Below, piece by piece: positions 8,594 to 18,064 of a stretch of 64,000 nucleotides of DNA. The notes below the pieces were generated by a model. The model worked only from the letters and a program-made list of their open reading frames with translations, did not search any database and was not told the DNA's origin. The stretch covers positions 1 through 64,000 of the forward strand of contig JAJYWB010000011.1 of NCBI GenBank assembly GCA_021791715.1, written 5' to 3'. Position numbers and translations under genes: made by a program. The DNA is from Planctomycetota bacterium (lineage in GTDB: Bacteria; Planctomycetota; Planctomycetia; Isosphaerales; Isosphaeraceae). Position 1 is the stretch's first letter. The number at the start of each line of letters is the position of its first letter.

Positions 8594-11500
8594 ATGATAT
8601 TATCCAGAGATTTATATTTAAAGCGATCGTTGATATTAACGACGCTCACGTCGATTGTTTTCTGGTTCGCACTTTCGGTCGCGACCGCGGTGGAGCTTGT
8701 TCGTGCGGGCGAGCCCGCTCCGCTCGATCCCGCGGAGATCGCGATCGCTCGCAAGCTCTTCGCCCGCGACAACCTCGTCGCGTGGTGCGTCGTCCCGTTC
8801 GACTCCAAGAAACGTACCCCGGTCGAACGCGCCGCGATGCTTGAGCGTCTCGGGTTCAAACGATTCGCGTACGACTGGCGGGCCGAGCACGTTCCCACGT
8901 TCGAGGACGAGACGATCGCCCTCGCCGAGAAGCGAATCGCTCTCGAGGGTTTCTGGCTTTTTCCCGGCGAACTCACCCCCGACGCGAAACTCATCCTCGA
9001 TCTATTTAAACGCAAGAACATCAAATCGACATTATGGGTTTTGCTCGACATGGGAGGGGATTCTCCCGCGGGGATCGAACGGACGAGGCGGGTCGAGGCG
9101 GCCGCGGCGAAGCTGGCGCCCCTCGCGATCGAGGCCGCCAAGATCGACTGCCGGATCGCGCTTTACAATCACGGCGGCTGGTTCGGCGAACCCGAAAATC
9201 AGGTTGATATTATAAAAAAACTTCATGAACAGAAGATAACGAACGTCGGCGTCGTTTACAACTTGCATCACGGTCATGCGCATGTGGATCGGTTCGCCGA
9301 GGTTCTTAAGTTGTTGAAGCCGTATCTCTTCGCGGTGAATTTGAACGGGATGTCGAAACGGGCGAATCCCGGCGGCGAACAGATCCTTCCGCTCGGCCAG
9401 GGGGAGCTCGACCTCGAGCTGTTGCGTACGATCGTGAAATCGGGATATACCGGGCCGATCGGGATTCTCGGTCATACGATGGACGACGCCGAGGAACGGC
9501 TCCGCGATAATCTCGACGGCCTCGATTGGTTGCTGCAACGGCTCGAGGGAAAGCCCTCGGGGCCCCCGCCGATTCCTCGCACGTTCAAACCCCGCCGCGC
9601 GGCCGAAGCCGCGGCGGCGAACGATCCCGGGAAACTCGCCGCGATCGATTCCAAGAAGCTCGCCGCGTCGGCGCCCCTTGTCGATCAAAACCATAACAAA
9701 CCTAAAAGTAATAATCAAAGAATGAATCGATTCGATCGGCCCGATGCGATCGCCGAGATTCTTCGCTCGGCGCGGTCGGAGGGGGACGCGGTTCGGGGCG
9801 CCGAGACGTTCGCCTCGCCGAAGTTCGCTTGCCTTTCGTGCCATAAGATCGCCGGGCGAGGGGGGGAAATCGGTCCCGAGCTGACGACCGTGGGAGGGTG
9901 CGTACCGCACGACGAGATCGTCGAGTCGATCGTCTTTCCGGCGCGTCGCGTCAAAGAGGGTTATCGCGTCGTCTCGGTGGCGACCGCCGACGGCAAGACG
10001 GTTCAGGGTTTTCATCAGGCCGAGACCTCCGAGGAACTCGTCGTCCGCGATCTCGTTACATTAAAGCCGACTCGTATTCTCAAAAAAGACATTGAAGAGA
10101 TTCAAGATAAAGGGACGCCGATGCCCGAGGGGGTCGCCGAGGCGATGACCGACGCCGAGCTTCGCGATCTCGTTCGGTTTCTGATCGATCTCGGCAAAAC
10201 GACGGGACGCGACGTCGCGGCGCTGCTCGAACCGGCGCATGTCGAATCGACCTTTCCGTTCGATCGCGCTCCGCTCCGTCCCGCCGATCATCCGTATTGG
10301 AGGGAAAACGTTAATCGTGATCGCGTTTATGATTATTACGCCAAAGAGGCTGAGTATTATCTGCATCAATCCAAACTTCCCCGCGTCGTTCCTCCTTATC
10401 CCGGGCTCGACGGGGGTAAATTCGGCCATTGGGGGAATCAGAACGAAGACGTTTGGGCCGACGCTCGTTGGAACAAAACCGATCTCGGCGTGCTGATGTG
10501 CGGTGTTTTGCATGCTCCCGGGATCGTCGTTCCCAAGGGGGTTTGCGTACGGATCGGCGATCGCGGCGAGGCTTCGGTTTGCTTCAACCCCGAGACGCTT
10601 TCGTACGAGGCGTTGTGGCGGGGGGGCTTCGTTAGGTTTTCGGCGACCCGGCACGGATTTCTCGACGGTTTGATCGCCGACGGCGAACTCGCTCCGCTAC
10701 CTAAGGCGAGCAAACTCAATCAACCGTTTTTATATCATGGTTTTTATCGCAACGGTAACCGCGTGATCTTTTCGTATCGGATCGGCGACGATGAGATGCT
10801 CGATTCGCCCTGGATTGAAGGGGGTCGATTCAAGCGGATCGTCGCGCGGGCCGACGAGCACCCGCTCGCGTCGCTCGTGCACGGCGGATCGAACGAGCCT
10901 TCGGTCGTCATCGAAACGCGCGGCAAGCTCGGCTCGGGCAAGCCTTACGCGATTGATACGATCGTCCCTCCGTTCCAAAATCCCTGGAACGCGCCCCTTT
11001 TTTTCGGCGATCTTGATTTCGACGCAAACGGATCGGCGTATGTTTGCACGATGCAGGGAGACGTTTGGAGGGTCGAGGGGCTCGACGATAAGCTTGAACA
11101 TGTTCGCTGGAGGCGATTCGCGACGGGGCTGCACCAGGCTCTCGGTCTCGTCGTGCGCGACGGTTATCCTTACGTTCTCGGCCGCGATCAAATCACCAGG
11201 CTCAAGGATTTCGACGGCGACGGTCGGGCCGATTTTTATGAGTGTATCAGTAACGCGTATGTAACATCTGCATCTGGGCATGATTTTATCAACGGATTGC
11301 AGACGGATAAGGACGGAAACTTTTACACCGCTTCGAGCAAGCAGGGGATTTTGAGGATTTCGGCGGACGGCGCGAAGGTGAACGTTTTGGCGACGGGTTT
11401 GCGGAATCCCGACGGTTTGGGAATCGATGCTTCGGGAACGATCACCGCGCCGAATTCGGAGGGGGAATGGGTTCCGTCGTCGATGGTGTGCGAGATCAAA

Positions 11501-12796
11501 CCAGGGGGGCATTACGGTTACGGAGGTCCGCGCGACGGTCGAACGCCGGATCTTCCGCTCGCGTACCTGCCCCGGGGATTCGACAATTCGAGCGGCGGAC
11601 AAACGTACGTATCGTCGGATCGATTCGGTCCTCTCAAAGGACTTATGATTCATTATTCTTATGGGACAGGTTCTTGTTATTTATTATTGCGCGAGCATAT
11701 TGATGATCAATCTCAGGGGACGATCGTTCCGTTTCCCGGCGAGTTTCGATCGGGGTGTCATCGCGGCCGATTCAACCCGGTCGACGGCGCATTATATGTT
11801 TGCGGAATGGGGGGTTGGGGAACTTATACGATCGAGGACGGCTGTTTTGAGCGGGTTCGGTACACGGGGGATCGCGTTCAAACGCCGATCGCGACGCGGG
11901 TTCATCAAAACGGAATCGAGGTCGAGTTTTCGGCGCCGGTCGATCGCGCGATCGCCGAAACGCATTCCAATCAATTCGCGCAAGCGTGGAATTATCGTTA
12001 TAGCGCCGGGTACGGGTCCGAGGAATATTCGCCGAGTCATCCCGGCACGCCGGGGCACGATCCGATCGCGATCGCCTCGATCCACGTGCTCGCCGACGGT
12101 AAAACCGTGTTTTACGAGATCCCGTCGCTTCAACCTGTGAATCAGTTGCATCTGCATTTAAAAGTTGATTCGGGCGATCCGATCGACGCGATCCTCACGG
12201 TTCACAAGTTGGGGTCGGCTTTTACGAATTATCCGGGATATCGACCGCTCGCGAAGACGATCGCGGCGCATCCGATTTTGGTCGATTTGGCGACGGCGCG
12301 GGCATCGGCTTCGAATCCGTGGCGGCGCAAGATCGGCGGGGCGCGCGAGGTGAGGATCGTCGCGGGGAAGAATTTATCGTACGAGACGAGGACGTTCACG
12401 GTCGCTCCCGGCGAGGCGATCCAATTGACTTTGGAGAACCCCGACGCCGTTCCGCACAATTGGGCGCTCGTTAAACCCGGAACGCTCGCCAAGGTCGGCG
12501 ATCTCGCGAACAAGTTCGTCTCCGATCCCGAGGCGCTCGCTCGGCAATACGTTCCCAAATCGGAAGACGTGATCGTTTATACCGATATCGCGTATCCGCG
12601 GAACTCGTTTTCGATCTATTTTCACGCGCCTTTGCAACCGGGTTCTTATCCTTACTTATGTACATTTCCGGGGCATTGGATGGTGATGAACGGCGTGATG
12701 ACGGTCGAGCGACCGACCGCGGGTTCGGCGTCGAAGCCCGCGACCGCGGCCGGCGCGCCGCGGCGCGGAGGATCGGCCGCCGGGTTGGAGAAATAA
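8594..12796 (+). CDS. Exported multidomain protein: TIM barrel, cytochrome c, beta-propeller and blue-copper domain
   Basis: A 1400-residue protein with a signal peptide (hydrophobic LTTLTSIVFWFALSVATA). Domains in order: a xylose-isomerase-like TIM barrel (about 50-315); a cytochrome c domain of the planctomycete type with one haem site C413-x-x-C416-H417 (FACLSCHKIAG); a linker domain (about 555-745, resembling those preceding such propellers); a glucose/sorbosone dehydrogenase-like beta-propeller (about 770-1130, with DFDGDGRADFYE and NPDGLG); and a plastocyanin/azurin-like domain. Copper ligands can be placed at H1288 (PHNW), C1356, H1361 and M1363 (CTFPGHWM). The layout suggests a periplasmic sugar- or alcohol-oxidising enzyme handing electrons to its own haem and copper (inference). 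Planctomycetes usually encode these modules in two or more proteins. No frameshift is apparent. Confidence 0.88.
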   Translation: MILSRDLYLKRSLILTTLTSIVFWFALSVATAVELVRAGEPAPLDPAEIAIARKLFARDNLVAWCVVPFDSKKRTPVERAAMLERLGFKRFAYDWRAEHVPTFEDETIALAEKRIALEGFWLFPGELTPDAKLILDLFKRKNIKSTLWVLLDMGGDSPAGIERTRRVEAAAAKLAPLAIEAAKIDCRIALYNHGGWFGEPENQVDIIKKLHEQKITNVGVVYNLHHGHAHVDRFAEVLKLLKPYLFAVNLNGMSKRANPGGEQILPLGQGELDLELLRTIVKSGYTGPIGILGHTMDDAEERLRDNLDGLDWLLQRLEGKPSGPPPIPRTFKPRRAAEAAAANDPGKLAAIDSKKLAASAPLVDQNHNKPKSNNQRMNRFDRPDAIAEILRSARSEGDAVRGAETFASPKFACLSCHKIAGRGGEIGPELTTVGGCVPHDEIVESIVFPARRVKEGYRVVSVATADGKTVQGFHQAETSEELVVRDLVTLKPTRILKKDIEEIQDKGTPMPEGVAEAMTDAELRDLVRFLIDLGKTTGRDVAALLEPAHVESTFPFDRAPLRPADHPYWRENVNRDRVYDYYAKEAEYYLHQSKLPRVVPPYPGLDGGKFGHWGNQNEDVWADARWNKTDLGVLMCGVLHAPGIVVPKGVCVRIGDRGEASVCFNPETLSYEALWRGGFVRFSATRHGFLDGLIADGELAPLPKASKLNQPFLYHGFYRNGNRVIFSYRIGDDEMLDSPWIEGGRFKRIVARADEHPLASLVHGGSNEPSVVIETRGKLGSGKPYAIDTIVPPFQNPWNAPLFFGDLDFDANGSAYVCTMQGDVWRVEGLDDKLEHVRWRRFATGLHQALGLVVRDGYPYVLGRDQITRLKDFDGDGRADFYECISNAYVTSASGHDFINGLQTDKDGNFYTASSKQGILRISADGAKVNVLATGLRNPDGLGIDASGTITAPNSEGEWVPSSMVCEIKPGGHYGYGGPRDGRTPDLPLAYLPRGFDNSSGGQTYVSSDRFGPLKGLMIHYSYGTGSCYLLLREHIDDQSQGTIVPFPGEFRSGCHRGRFNPVDGALYVCGMGGWGTYTIEDGCFERVRYTGDRVQTPIATRVHQNGIEVEFSAPVDRAIAETHSNQFAQAWNYRYSAGYGSEEYSPSHPGTPGHDPIAIASIHVLADGKTVFYEIPSLQPVNQLHLHLKVDSGDPIDAILTVHKLGSAFTNYPGYRPLAKTIAAHPILVDLATARASASNPWRRKIGGAREVRIVAGKNLSYETRTFTVAPGEAIQLTLENPDAVPHNWALVKPGTLAKVGDLANKFVSDPEALARQYVPKSEDVIVYTDIAYPRNSFSIYFHAPLQPGSYPYLCTFPGHWMVMNGVMTVERPTAGSASKPATAAGAPRRGGSAAGLEK

Positions 12797-12976
12797 ACAT
12801 TCGAAAGAACGCTTTGCTTTGGGATTCAAAATGATCGGCGGGAAACGGCGGGCGCGCGAGTCGTTTTCGATTCGCTTGAATCCGCGATCGGTGAAATGGA
12901 ATCGGTCGATATCGCGAATCCGCGAGCGAACATACGGCGAAATTGATAATAGTTACTTCTTTTGATTTGTCCGATA

Positions 12977-13123
12977 CTACTCTATGAAAAAGCAAATTTC
13001 CGTCGTCATGAGGAACGCCGAAGCGATTCCCCGAAAGACGTGAAATCGAACGTAAATCACGACCGGAATCGCGACGAATAACACGCCGACGCATATCGAG
13101 ACGAATCCGGCGATCCGTTTCAT
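12977..13123 (-). CDS. Candidate small membrane protein, 48 residues
   Basis: ATG at 13123, stop TAG at 12977-12979. The product begins MKRIAGFVSICVGVLFVAIP and has one strongly hydrophobic segment of about 20 residues after a Lys-Arg start, then a short polar part and a second hydrophobic end. GAAAGG lies about eight bases before the ATG. It sits alone in an otherwise gene-free 1.4 kb. No family is recognised and a chance hydrophobic frame is possible. Confidence 0.35.
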   Translation of the reverse strand: MKRIAGFVSICVGVLFVAIPVVIYVRFHVFRGIASAFLMTTEICFFIE

Positions 13124-13404
13124 CGAGCGAGCCTTTCGTTCAAGGAAATTGGGAACGCTTAATTTAGGGGTATGATTGATATTCTGAATCGTGAAGTCGT
13201 AAAGTGCGACTTCGATGCTCCGACCGAGCGGCGTATGTCAAAATCAGGAAATCCAAGACGGCGATCACGAAGGTTCGATCTCCTTTAAGAACCTATCCGG
13301 AAAAGCTCTCGATACCCTTTCGGCTCGAATTCAGCGGTTTCGGCGCCGATTCACCATTAAATCAACCCTACTTTAATTTCATTGATATATAGATTTATTG
13401 AATT

Positions 13405-13975
13405 AGAAGGGCGAACCTCCCGACGAGCCTCTTATCGAAGACTTCGGCGAAGATGTCGTTTTTTCTGTCAATAATCGCAAACATCATAATTCGGCTCACC
13501 AGGAGGTTCGCCCTCCCAATTATGGCTCCGCCCTCCCAATTTTGGCTCCGCCCTCCCAATTTTGGCTCCGCCCTCGCATCCCGCCAAACATATTAAAAAT
13601 ATAGATGTCATTTTTTTTGTTTGGGAGGGCGAACCTCCCGACGAGCCTCTTATCGAAGACTTCGGCGAAGATGTCGTTTTTTCTGTCAATAATCGCAAAC
13701 ATCATAATTCGGCTCACCAGGAGGTTCGCCCTCCCAATTTCGGTACAGCCCTCCCAATTTCGGCTCCGCCCTCGGATCCCGCCAAACATATTAAAAGTAT
13801 AGATGTCTTTTCTTTTGTTTGGGAGGGCGAACCACCCGGTGAGCCTCTTATCATAAACGCCCGCGACAAGACCGTTTTAATGGTCAATAATCGGATATAT
13901 CAGAATTCGGCTCACCAGGAGGTTCGCCCTCCCAATTTCGATACAGCCCTCCCAATTTCGGCATAGCTCTTTGTT
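13405..13975. repeat. Three tandem copies of an inverted-repeat (MITE/REP-like) element
   Basis: Each copy has a left arm (GGGAGGGCGAACCTCCCGAC type) and a right arm of about 25 bp that pair: 13405-13429 with 13493-13517, 13623-13647 with 13711-13735, and 13821-13845 with 13909-13933. The loops are 63 bp. The loops of copies 1 and 2 are almost identical (TCTTATCGAAGACTTCGGCG), that of copy 3 is diverged. Right arms are followed by short tails of AATTTTGGCTCCGCCCTCCC-type repeats and the inter-copy sequence GCCAAACATATTAAAA. Related copies lie at 1-230 and 30347-30459. No transposase is present, so it is non-autonomous if mobile. Confidence 0.9.
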
Positions 13976-14079
13976 AGAGCGCGCTCAAATCCCTTCGCAT
14001 TCGCGTTTTCATTTCGACCGGGTTCCGAATCGACCGCGAATCGCGTCTCCAATCAGATTCGATCTCGACCCCCCTCGAT

Positions 14080-14175
14080 CCCCCCGCAAGCGGGGGGAAG
14101 GGCCGATCGCGCTAATACGATCATATGAAATTAGCTCCCTCCCCGCATGCGGGGAGGGCGGGGGAGGGGTTTCAA
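14080..14175. repeat. Two GC-rich hairpins of the REP type
   Basis: CCCCCCGCAAGCGGGGGG at 14080-14097 is a near-perfect hairpin. The sequence at 14137-14158 (CCCTCCCCGC, AT, GCGGGGAGGG) is a perfect 22-bp palindrome followed by CGGGGGAGGGG. Such pairs are common extragenic palindromes and yield SLPACGEGGGG-like chance peptides. Lying just past the 3' end of the cvpA-like gene (minus strand), they could also stop transcription, but no T-run follows. Confidence 0.75.
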
Positions 14176-14209
14176 TCAATTATTAAACATGTTTCTGAGA
14201 TTCGATCGA

Positions 14210-14965
14210 TCACCGTCCCGGGGCTCCGGGAGCGGGCGCGCCGCCGGGTGCGGGAGCGCCTCCGGGAGAGCCCGCGGCGCCCGCGGCGGGCTGGCCTTCG
14301 GATTCGATCGATTCGAGGATCTCGTCGACGCGTCCCGTTCCCGCGGGGCGAGCCTTTTCGTGATCGATCAGCCAAGTCCCCTGCGGGTCGAAGACGCGTA
14401 CCTTTTCGAGCCTCGATCCCGATCGACCGAATTCATGGAACGGGTCGATCACCCCGGTTCCATATCGCGCGAAAATGACTCCCGACGAATACTGGAAGAA
14501 CCCGAGCCATTTGTGATCGAGCCCTTGTTTGAACGGAGGGGCGTAATCGAAGCCGATCACGCCGAACACTTTCTTGTTCACGGGAGCGACTTCGAATGCG
14601 ATGATCATCATCGCGACGGTGATCATCGCCGCGCCGAAACCGAAGATCACGCGTCCCAGATGAAATAAAGGCGTGGGAAACCGCACCATCGAAGGCGCGA
14701 TGCTCGAAGTGATGATGCGGAACAAGACGAGCAAGATCAGGAACGGAACCATCAGACAAACGACGTCGGTATAGCCCGCGATCGCCGCGGGGAGGTTGGG
14801 CGCGATCAGCGAAGCCAAAACCTCGTAAAAATTAAACGCGATCATCGCCGAGAACAAAATATTAAAGAACATAAGCGCCGCGCCCCACAACCCCTCGCAA
14901 GAGATCGCGTAGGTGATGAACAAGAGCAAAACGCCGAATCCAAGATCGATCACGACGGGGGGCAT
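14210..14965 (-). CDS. CvpA-family inner-membrane protein
   Basis: A 251-residue protein. The first 140 residues hold four hydrophobic segments (FGVLLLFITYAISCEGLWGA; a second around 28-55; LMVPFLILLVLF; FGFGAAMITVAMMIIAF) in the pattern of CvpA/colicin V production proteins, which affect envelope processes. A soluble stretch follows, ending in a Gly/Ala/Pro-rich tail that is likely disordered. It is the last gene of a minus-strand run starting at hisF and lies 69 bp after the pilB-like gene. The family call rests on topology and overall resemblance, not on a catalytic motif. Confidence 0.65.
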   Translation of the reverse strand: MPPVVIDLGFGVLLLFITYAISCEGLWGAALMFFNILFSAMIAFNFYEVLASLIAPNLPAAIAGYTDVVCLMVPFLILLVLFRIITSSIAPSMVRFPTPLFHLGRVIFGFGAAMITVAMMIIAFEVAPVNKKVFGVIGFDYAPPFKQGLDHKWLGFFQYSSGVIFARYGTGVIDPFHEFGRSGSRLEKVRVFDPQGTWLIDHEKARPAGTGRVDEILESIESEGQPAAGAAGSPGGAPAPGGAPAPGAPGR

Positions 14966-15034
14966 TTCAGCGAATCTCCTTCCACTTGTCCGGCGACATC
15001 ACCGGCGATCATGTTATCATTTGTTCTCGTGTAA

Positions 15035-16795
15035 TTACTTGACGACGCGAATCAGTTCGTCGATCGAGGTTTTTCCCTGGATGACCTTGCGGAGTCCGTC
15101 GTCTTGCAAATAAATCATGCCGTTTTTCCGCGCCTCGGCTTTGATCGCGTTGATCGACGGGTTCTCGCGGATCATATCGCGCATTTTATCGGTGATGACG
15201 AGGAGCTCGAAGATCCCCGTTCTGCCGAGGTAACCCGTTCCGCCGCACTGCGGGCAAACTTGTTCGGGGGTCGCGGGAGGTTTGTAAAAGACCTCGATCT
15301 TGTCGGCGGGGAGATTGGCCTTTTTGAGGAACTCGGGCTTGGGTTTGTAGGGTTCTTTGCACGCCTCGCAGAGCGTGCGCACGAGCCGTTGACCGAGCAC
15401 CGCCGACAGCGCCGAGGCGATCATGAACGGTTCGACGCCGAGATCGAGCAGGCGAAACAGCGCCGTCACGGTGTCGTTGGCGTGAACCGTCGAGAAGACC
15501 ATGTGTCCCGTCGTCGCCGCCTGGCACGCGATCGAAGCCGTTTCCTGATCGCGAATCTCGCCGATCATGATGACGTCGGGGTCTTGTCGCAAAATCGACC
15601 GCAGGCTGCCGGCGAACGTTTGACCCCCCTTGGTGTTGATCTCGATCTGCGTGATATTATCAAGGTGGTATTCGATCGGATCTTCAACGGTGATGATATT
15701 CTTTTGAAAACGATCAATTTCGCGAAGGCACGCGTAGAGCGTCGTCGATTTGCCGGCGCCCGTCGGCCCGCAGCAAAGGAACATTCCGTGCGGCTGGGTG
15801 ACCATTGCGCGGATCTCGTCGATCAGTTTGGGTCTTAAACCGACCTCCTCGAGCCGACCGACCGAACTCGCGTTGTCGAGGATTCGGAGGACCATCTTCT
15901 CGCCCGATTTCGACCCCGAGGTCGCGACGCGGAAGTCGATGTCGCGCCCCTCGAGCTTCGCTCCGAACGAGCCGTCCTGGGGCTTGCGCTTTTCGGAAAT
16001 ATCGAGCGCCGCCAACACTTTAAAGATGTTGATCACGGCGTCGCCGGTCACGCGATCGAACGGCTCGGCGGCGTGCAAAATGCCGTCGATCCGATAGCGG
16101 ATCGAAAGCTGCTCGGGGCTCGGCTCAAGGTGGATGTCGGTCGATCGCCTGAGCACCGCGTCGTAAACAAGTTCTTTAGCAGACATATAAAATTTTGATT
16201 GTTCGGCGCGGGCCACGCGATCGTCGTCGACTTTCCCCGTGGCGATGCTTTTGCCGATGAAGACGATCGGCGGACCCGAGCGGTCGGATTCGCCGTCTCC
16301 CCGATTGAAGATCCCCTTCATCCCGATCGAATTCAAAATCCCGTTCGCGACCTCGCCGAGATGGTAGGGGGTGAGAACCTTCTCGTCGTCGGGAACGGTT
16401 TGATTTCTTACATAAACATAAGTGAAAAGCGGAGCCATGTAGGCGATCAGCAAAAGCAGAAAGCCGACGATGAAGATCGGAATCGCCCAAACGAGCGCGA
16501 AACCGAGGATACCCGCGGCGAAGACGATCGAGTTCCACATCTCGAAGCGGACGTTTTTAAGATCCTTCATGTCTTCGTCGATCCAGTGCGTCGTCCACGC
16601 CCAGAGGAGGAAGACCGCGACGACCGGAAGGAATTTAAACAGGTTTAAATACATGCTCAGGCCGCGGGGGACGTCGGCGGATTGCGCGAGCAAAACCGGA
16701 AGATCCGCGGCGCAGGCTCGATGAGAGCCGAGCGTAAGGAACGCGATCAGGCCGAAACCAAAAATTAAGGCTTGCTTATACCGGGATAAACTCAT
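15035..16795 (-). CDS. GspE/PilB-family secretion/pilus assembly ATPase with N-terminal signal and membrane segments
   Basis: A 586-residue protein. The C-terminal two thirds are a standard type II secretion/type IV pilus assembly ATPase: Walker A GPTGAGKSTT with Lys349, ITVEDPIEY, Asp box IGEIRDQETA, the histidine region HMVFSTVHANDT, and a tetracysteine zinc site (CEAC, then CPQCGGTGYLGRTGIFE). The N-terminal 130 residues are unusual. A signal-like segment ending SHRACA (about 8-29) is followed by hydrophobic stretches at about 50-72 and 87-129, where family members normally have the cytoplasmic N1/N2 domain. It is therefore probably anchored in the inner membrane with the ATPase in the cytoplasm. 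It is 109 bp downstream of the pilT-like gene on the same strand, so the two are likely antagonistic extension and retraction motors of one machine (inference). Confidence 0.87.
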   Translation of the reverse strand: MSLSRYKQALIFGFGLIAFLTLGSHRACAADLPVLLAQSADVPRGLSMYLNLFKFLPVVAVFLLWAWTTHWIDEDMKDLKNVRFEMWNSIVFAAGILGFALVWAIPIFIVGFLLLLIAYMAPLFTYVYVRNQTVPDDEKVLTPYHLGEVANGILNSIGMKGIFNRGDGESDRSGPPIVFIGKSIATGKVDDDRVARAEQSKFYMSAKELVYDAVLRRSTDIHLEPSPEQLSIRYRIDGILHAAEPFDRVTGDAVINIFKVLAALDISEKRKPQDGSFGAKLEGRDIDFRVATSGSKSGEKMVLRILDNASSVGRLEEVGLRPKLIDEIRAMVTQPHGMFLCCGPTGAGKSTTLYACLREIDRFQKNIITVEDPIEYHLDNITQIEINTKGGQTFAGSLRSILRQDPDVIMIGEIRDQETASIACQAATTGHMVFSTVHANDTVTALFRLLDLGVEPFMIASALSAVLGQRLVRTLCEACKEPYKPKPEFLKKANLPADKIEVFYKPPATPEQVCPQCGGTGYLGRTGIFELLVITDKMRDMIRENPSINAIKAEARKNGMIYLQDDGLRKVIQGKTSIDELIRVVK

Positions 16796-16904
16796 CGGGA
16801 TGATCGCTCCCGTTCGAGGGGGCTCGGGGTCGTTTGAAGCGGAACCCGATCGCGCGACGACGACGACGCGCGATCGACGACGGAAGGCACGGATATCGAA
16901 CGTT

Positions 16905-18059
16905 TTACAAGATACCGGGCTGCGCGACGGTGATGCCTTTGAGCGCCATTTTGAGCGATTCGATGCTCGGAGCGACCTCGAACGCGGTGGCGCGTTCGAT
17001 CTTCTCGGCGACGATCAATTGTCGCAAACTCTCGGTGAAATCCATCATCCCCTCTTCTTTGAACATGCGAATCGCATCGGCGAGTTTGTTGTCTTCCTCG
17101 TTCAAGATCAGCTTGCGAACCGTCGGGTTCGTGCGCATGATCTCGACCGTCGGAATTCGCGATTGGCCCGCCGCGGCGCATTCTTTGGTTGTTTTGAGCA
17201 ACTTTTGCGCGATCACGGCGCGGAGGTTGAACGCCATACTTTGGCGCAGCGCGGGATGCATGTCGCGGGGGAACAGATCGAGAATACGGCCGATCGTCGA
17301 AGGCGCGCTCGAGGCGTGAATCGTTCCGAACACGAGGTGACCCGTCTCGGCGGCGTGCATCGCGGCGCTGAACGTCTCGCGATCGCGCATCTCGCCCACC
17401 AAAATAATGTCCGGGTCTTGCCGCACCGCGTGCTTAAGAGCCGTGTCCCAGTCGATCACGTCGATGCCGACTTCGCGCTGATTGATAATCGACTTATCAT
17501 CCGTAAACGTGAACTCGATCGGGTCCTCGATCGTGACGATATGACAACGCTCTCGCTCGTTCACGTATTGAAGCATCGACGCGATCGTCGTGCTTTTGCC
17601 CGATCCGGTCACTCCCGCGAGGATGACGATCCCCTGGTCGTCGCTGGCGATCTCGGCCATGACGGGGGGCAAGCCGAGCCCCTCGAAATTGGGGATGTTG
17701 GTGTTGACCCGGCGAGCGACCAAACTGAGTTTGCCGCGTTGGCGGAACAGGTTGACGCGGAATCGCGTTTCGAGTTTGCCGTCGAAGATGATGTGCGCCA
17801 TATCGACCCCCCCCGTGTTCTCGAGGATGTCGCGTTGGCGCGGCGAGAGGAGGGGGAACATCAGCCGTTCCATGTCGGCGGTCGTCAGCGGCGGCAATTG
17901 CATGAACCGAAGCGTTCCGGTCAATCGCATCGCGGGAGGAACGCCGACCTTGAGGTGAAGGTCCGACGCCTTGTGTTTCATCACCATCCGAAACAGTTTG
18001 TTCGCCTCGGGCTCGTTTTGCACCGGCTCGATCGAATTGGCTTCAACAGCGGTCGCCAT
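16905..18059 (-). CDS. pilT: PilT-family twitching motility / pilus retraction ATPase
   Basis: A 384-residue hexameric ATPase of the PilT type. It has an N-terminal PAS-like domain (SDLHLKVGVPP), Walker A GVTGSGKSTT at about residues 149-158, IVTIEDPIEF, the Asp box VGEMRDRETF, a His box TGHLVFGTIHA, and the C-terminal GRIPTVEIM-like segment (QSRIPTVEIM) typical of PilT/PilU. PilT disassembles type IV pili during retraction. It lies 5 bp after hisF and upstream of the pilB-like gene. No pilin or pilM-Q genes are nearby, so the pilus parts must be elsewhere. Size and motifs match the family well. Confidence 0.88.
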   Translation of the reverse strand: MATAVEANSIEPVQNEPEANKLFRMVMKHKASDLHLKVGVPPAMRLTGTLRFMQLPPLTTADMERLMFPLLSPRQRDILENTGGVDMAHIIFDGKLETRFRVNLFRQRGKLSLVARRVNTNIPNFEGLGLPPVMAEIASDDQGIVILAGVTGSGKSTTIASMLQYVNERERCHIVTIEDPIEFTFTDDKSIINQREVGIDVIDWDTALKHAVRQDPDIILVGEMRDRETFSAAMHAAETGHLVFGTIHASSAPSTIGRILDLFPRDMHPALRQSMAFNLRAVIAQKLLKTTKECAAAGQSRIPTVEIMRTNPTVRKLILNEEDNKLADAIRMFKEEGMMDFTESLRQLIVAEKIERATAFEVAPSIESLKMALKGITVAQPGIL

Positions 18060-18064
18060 CGTGT

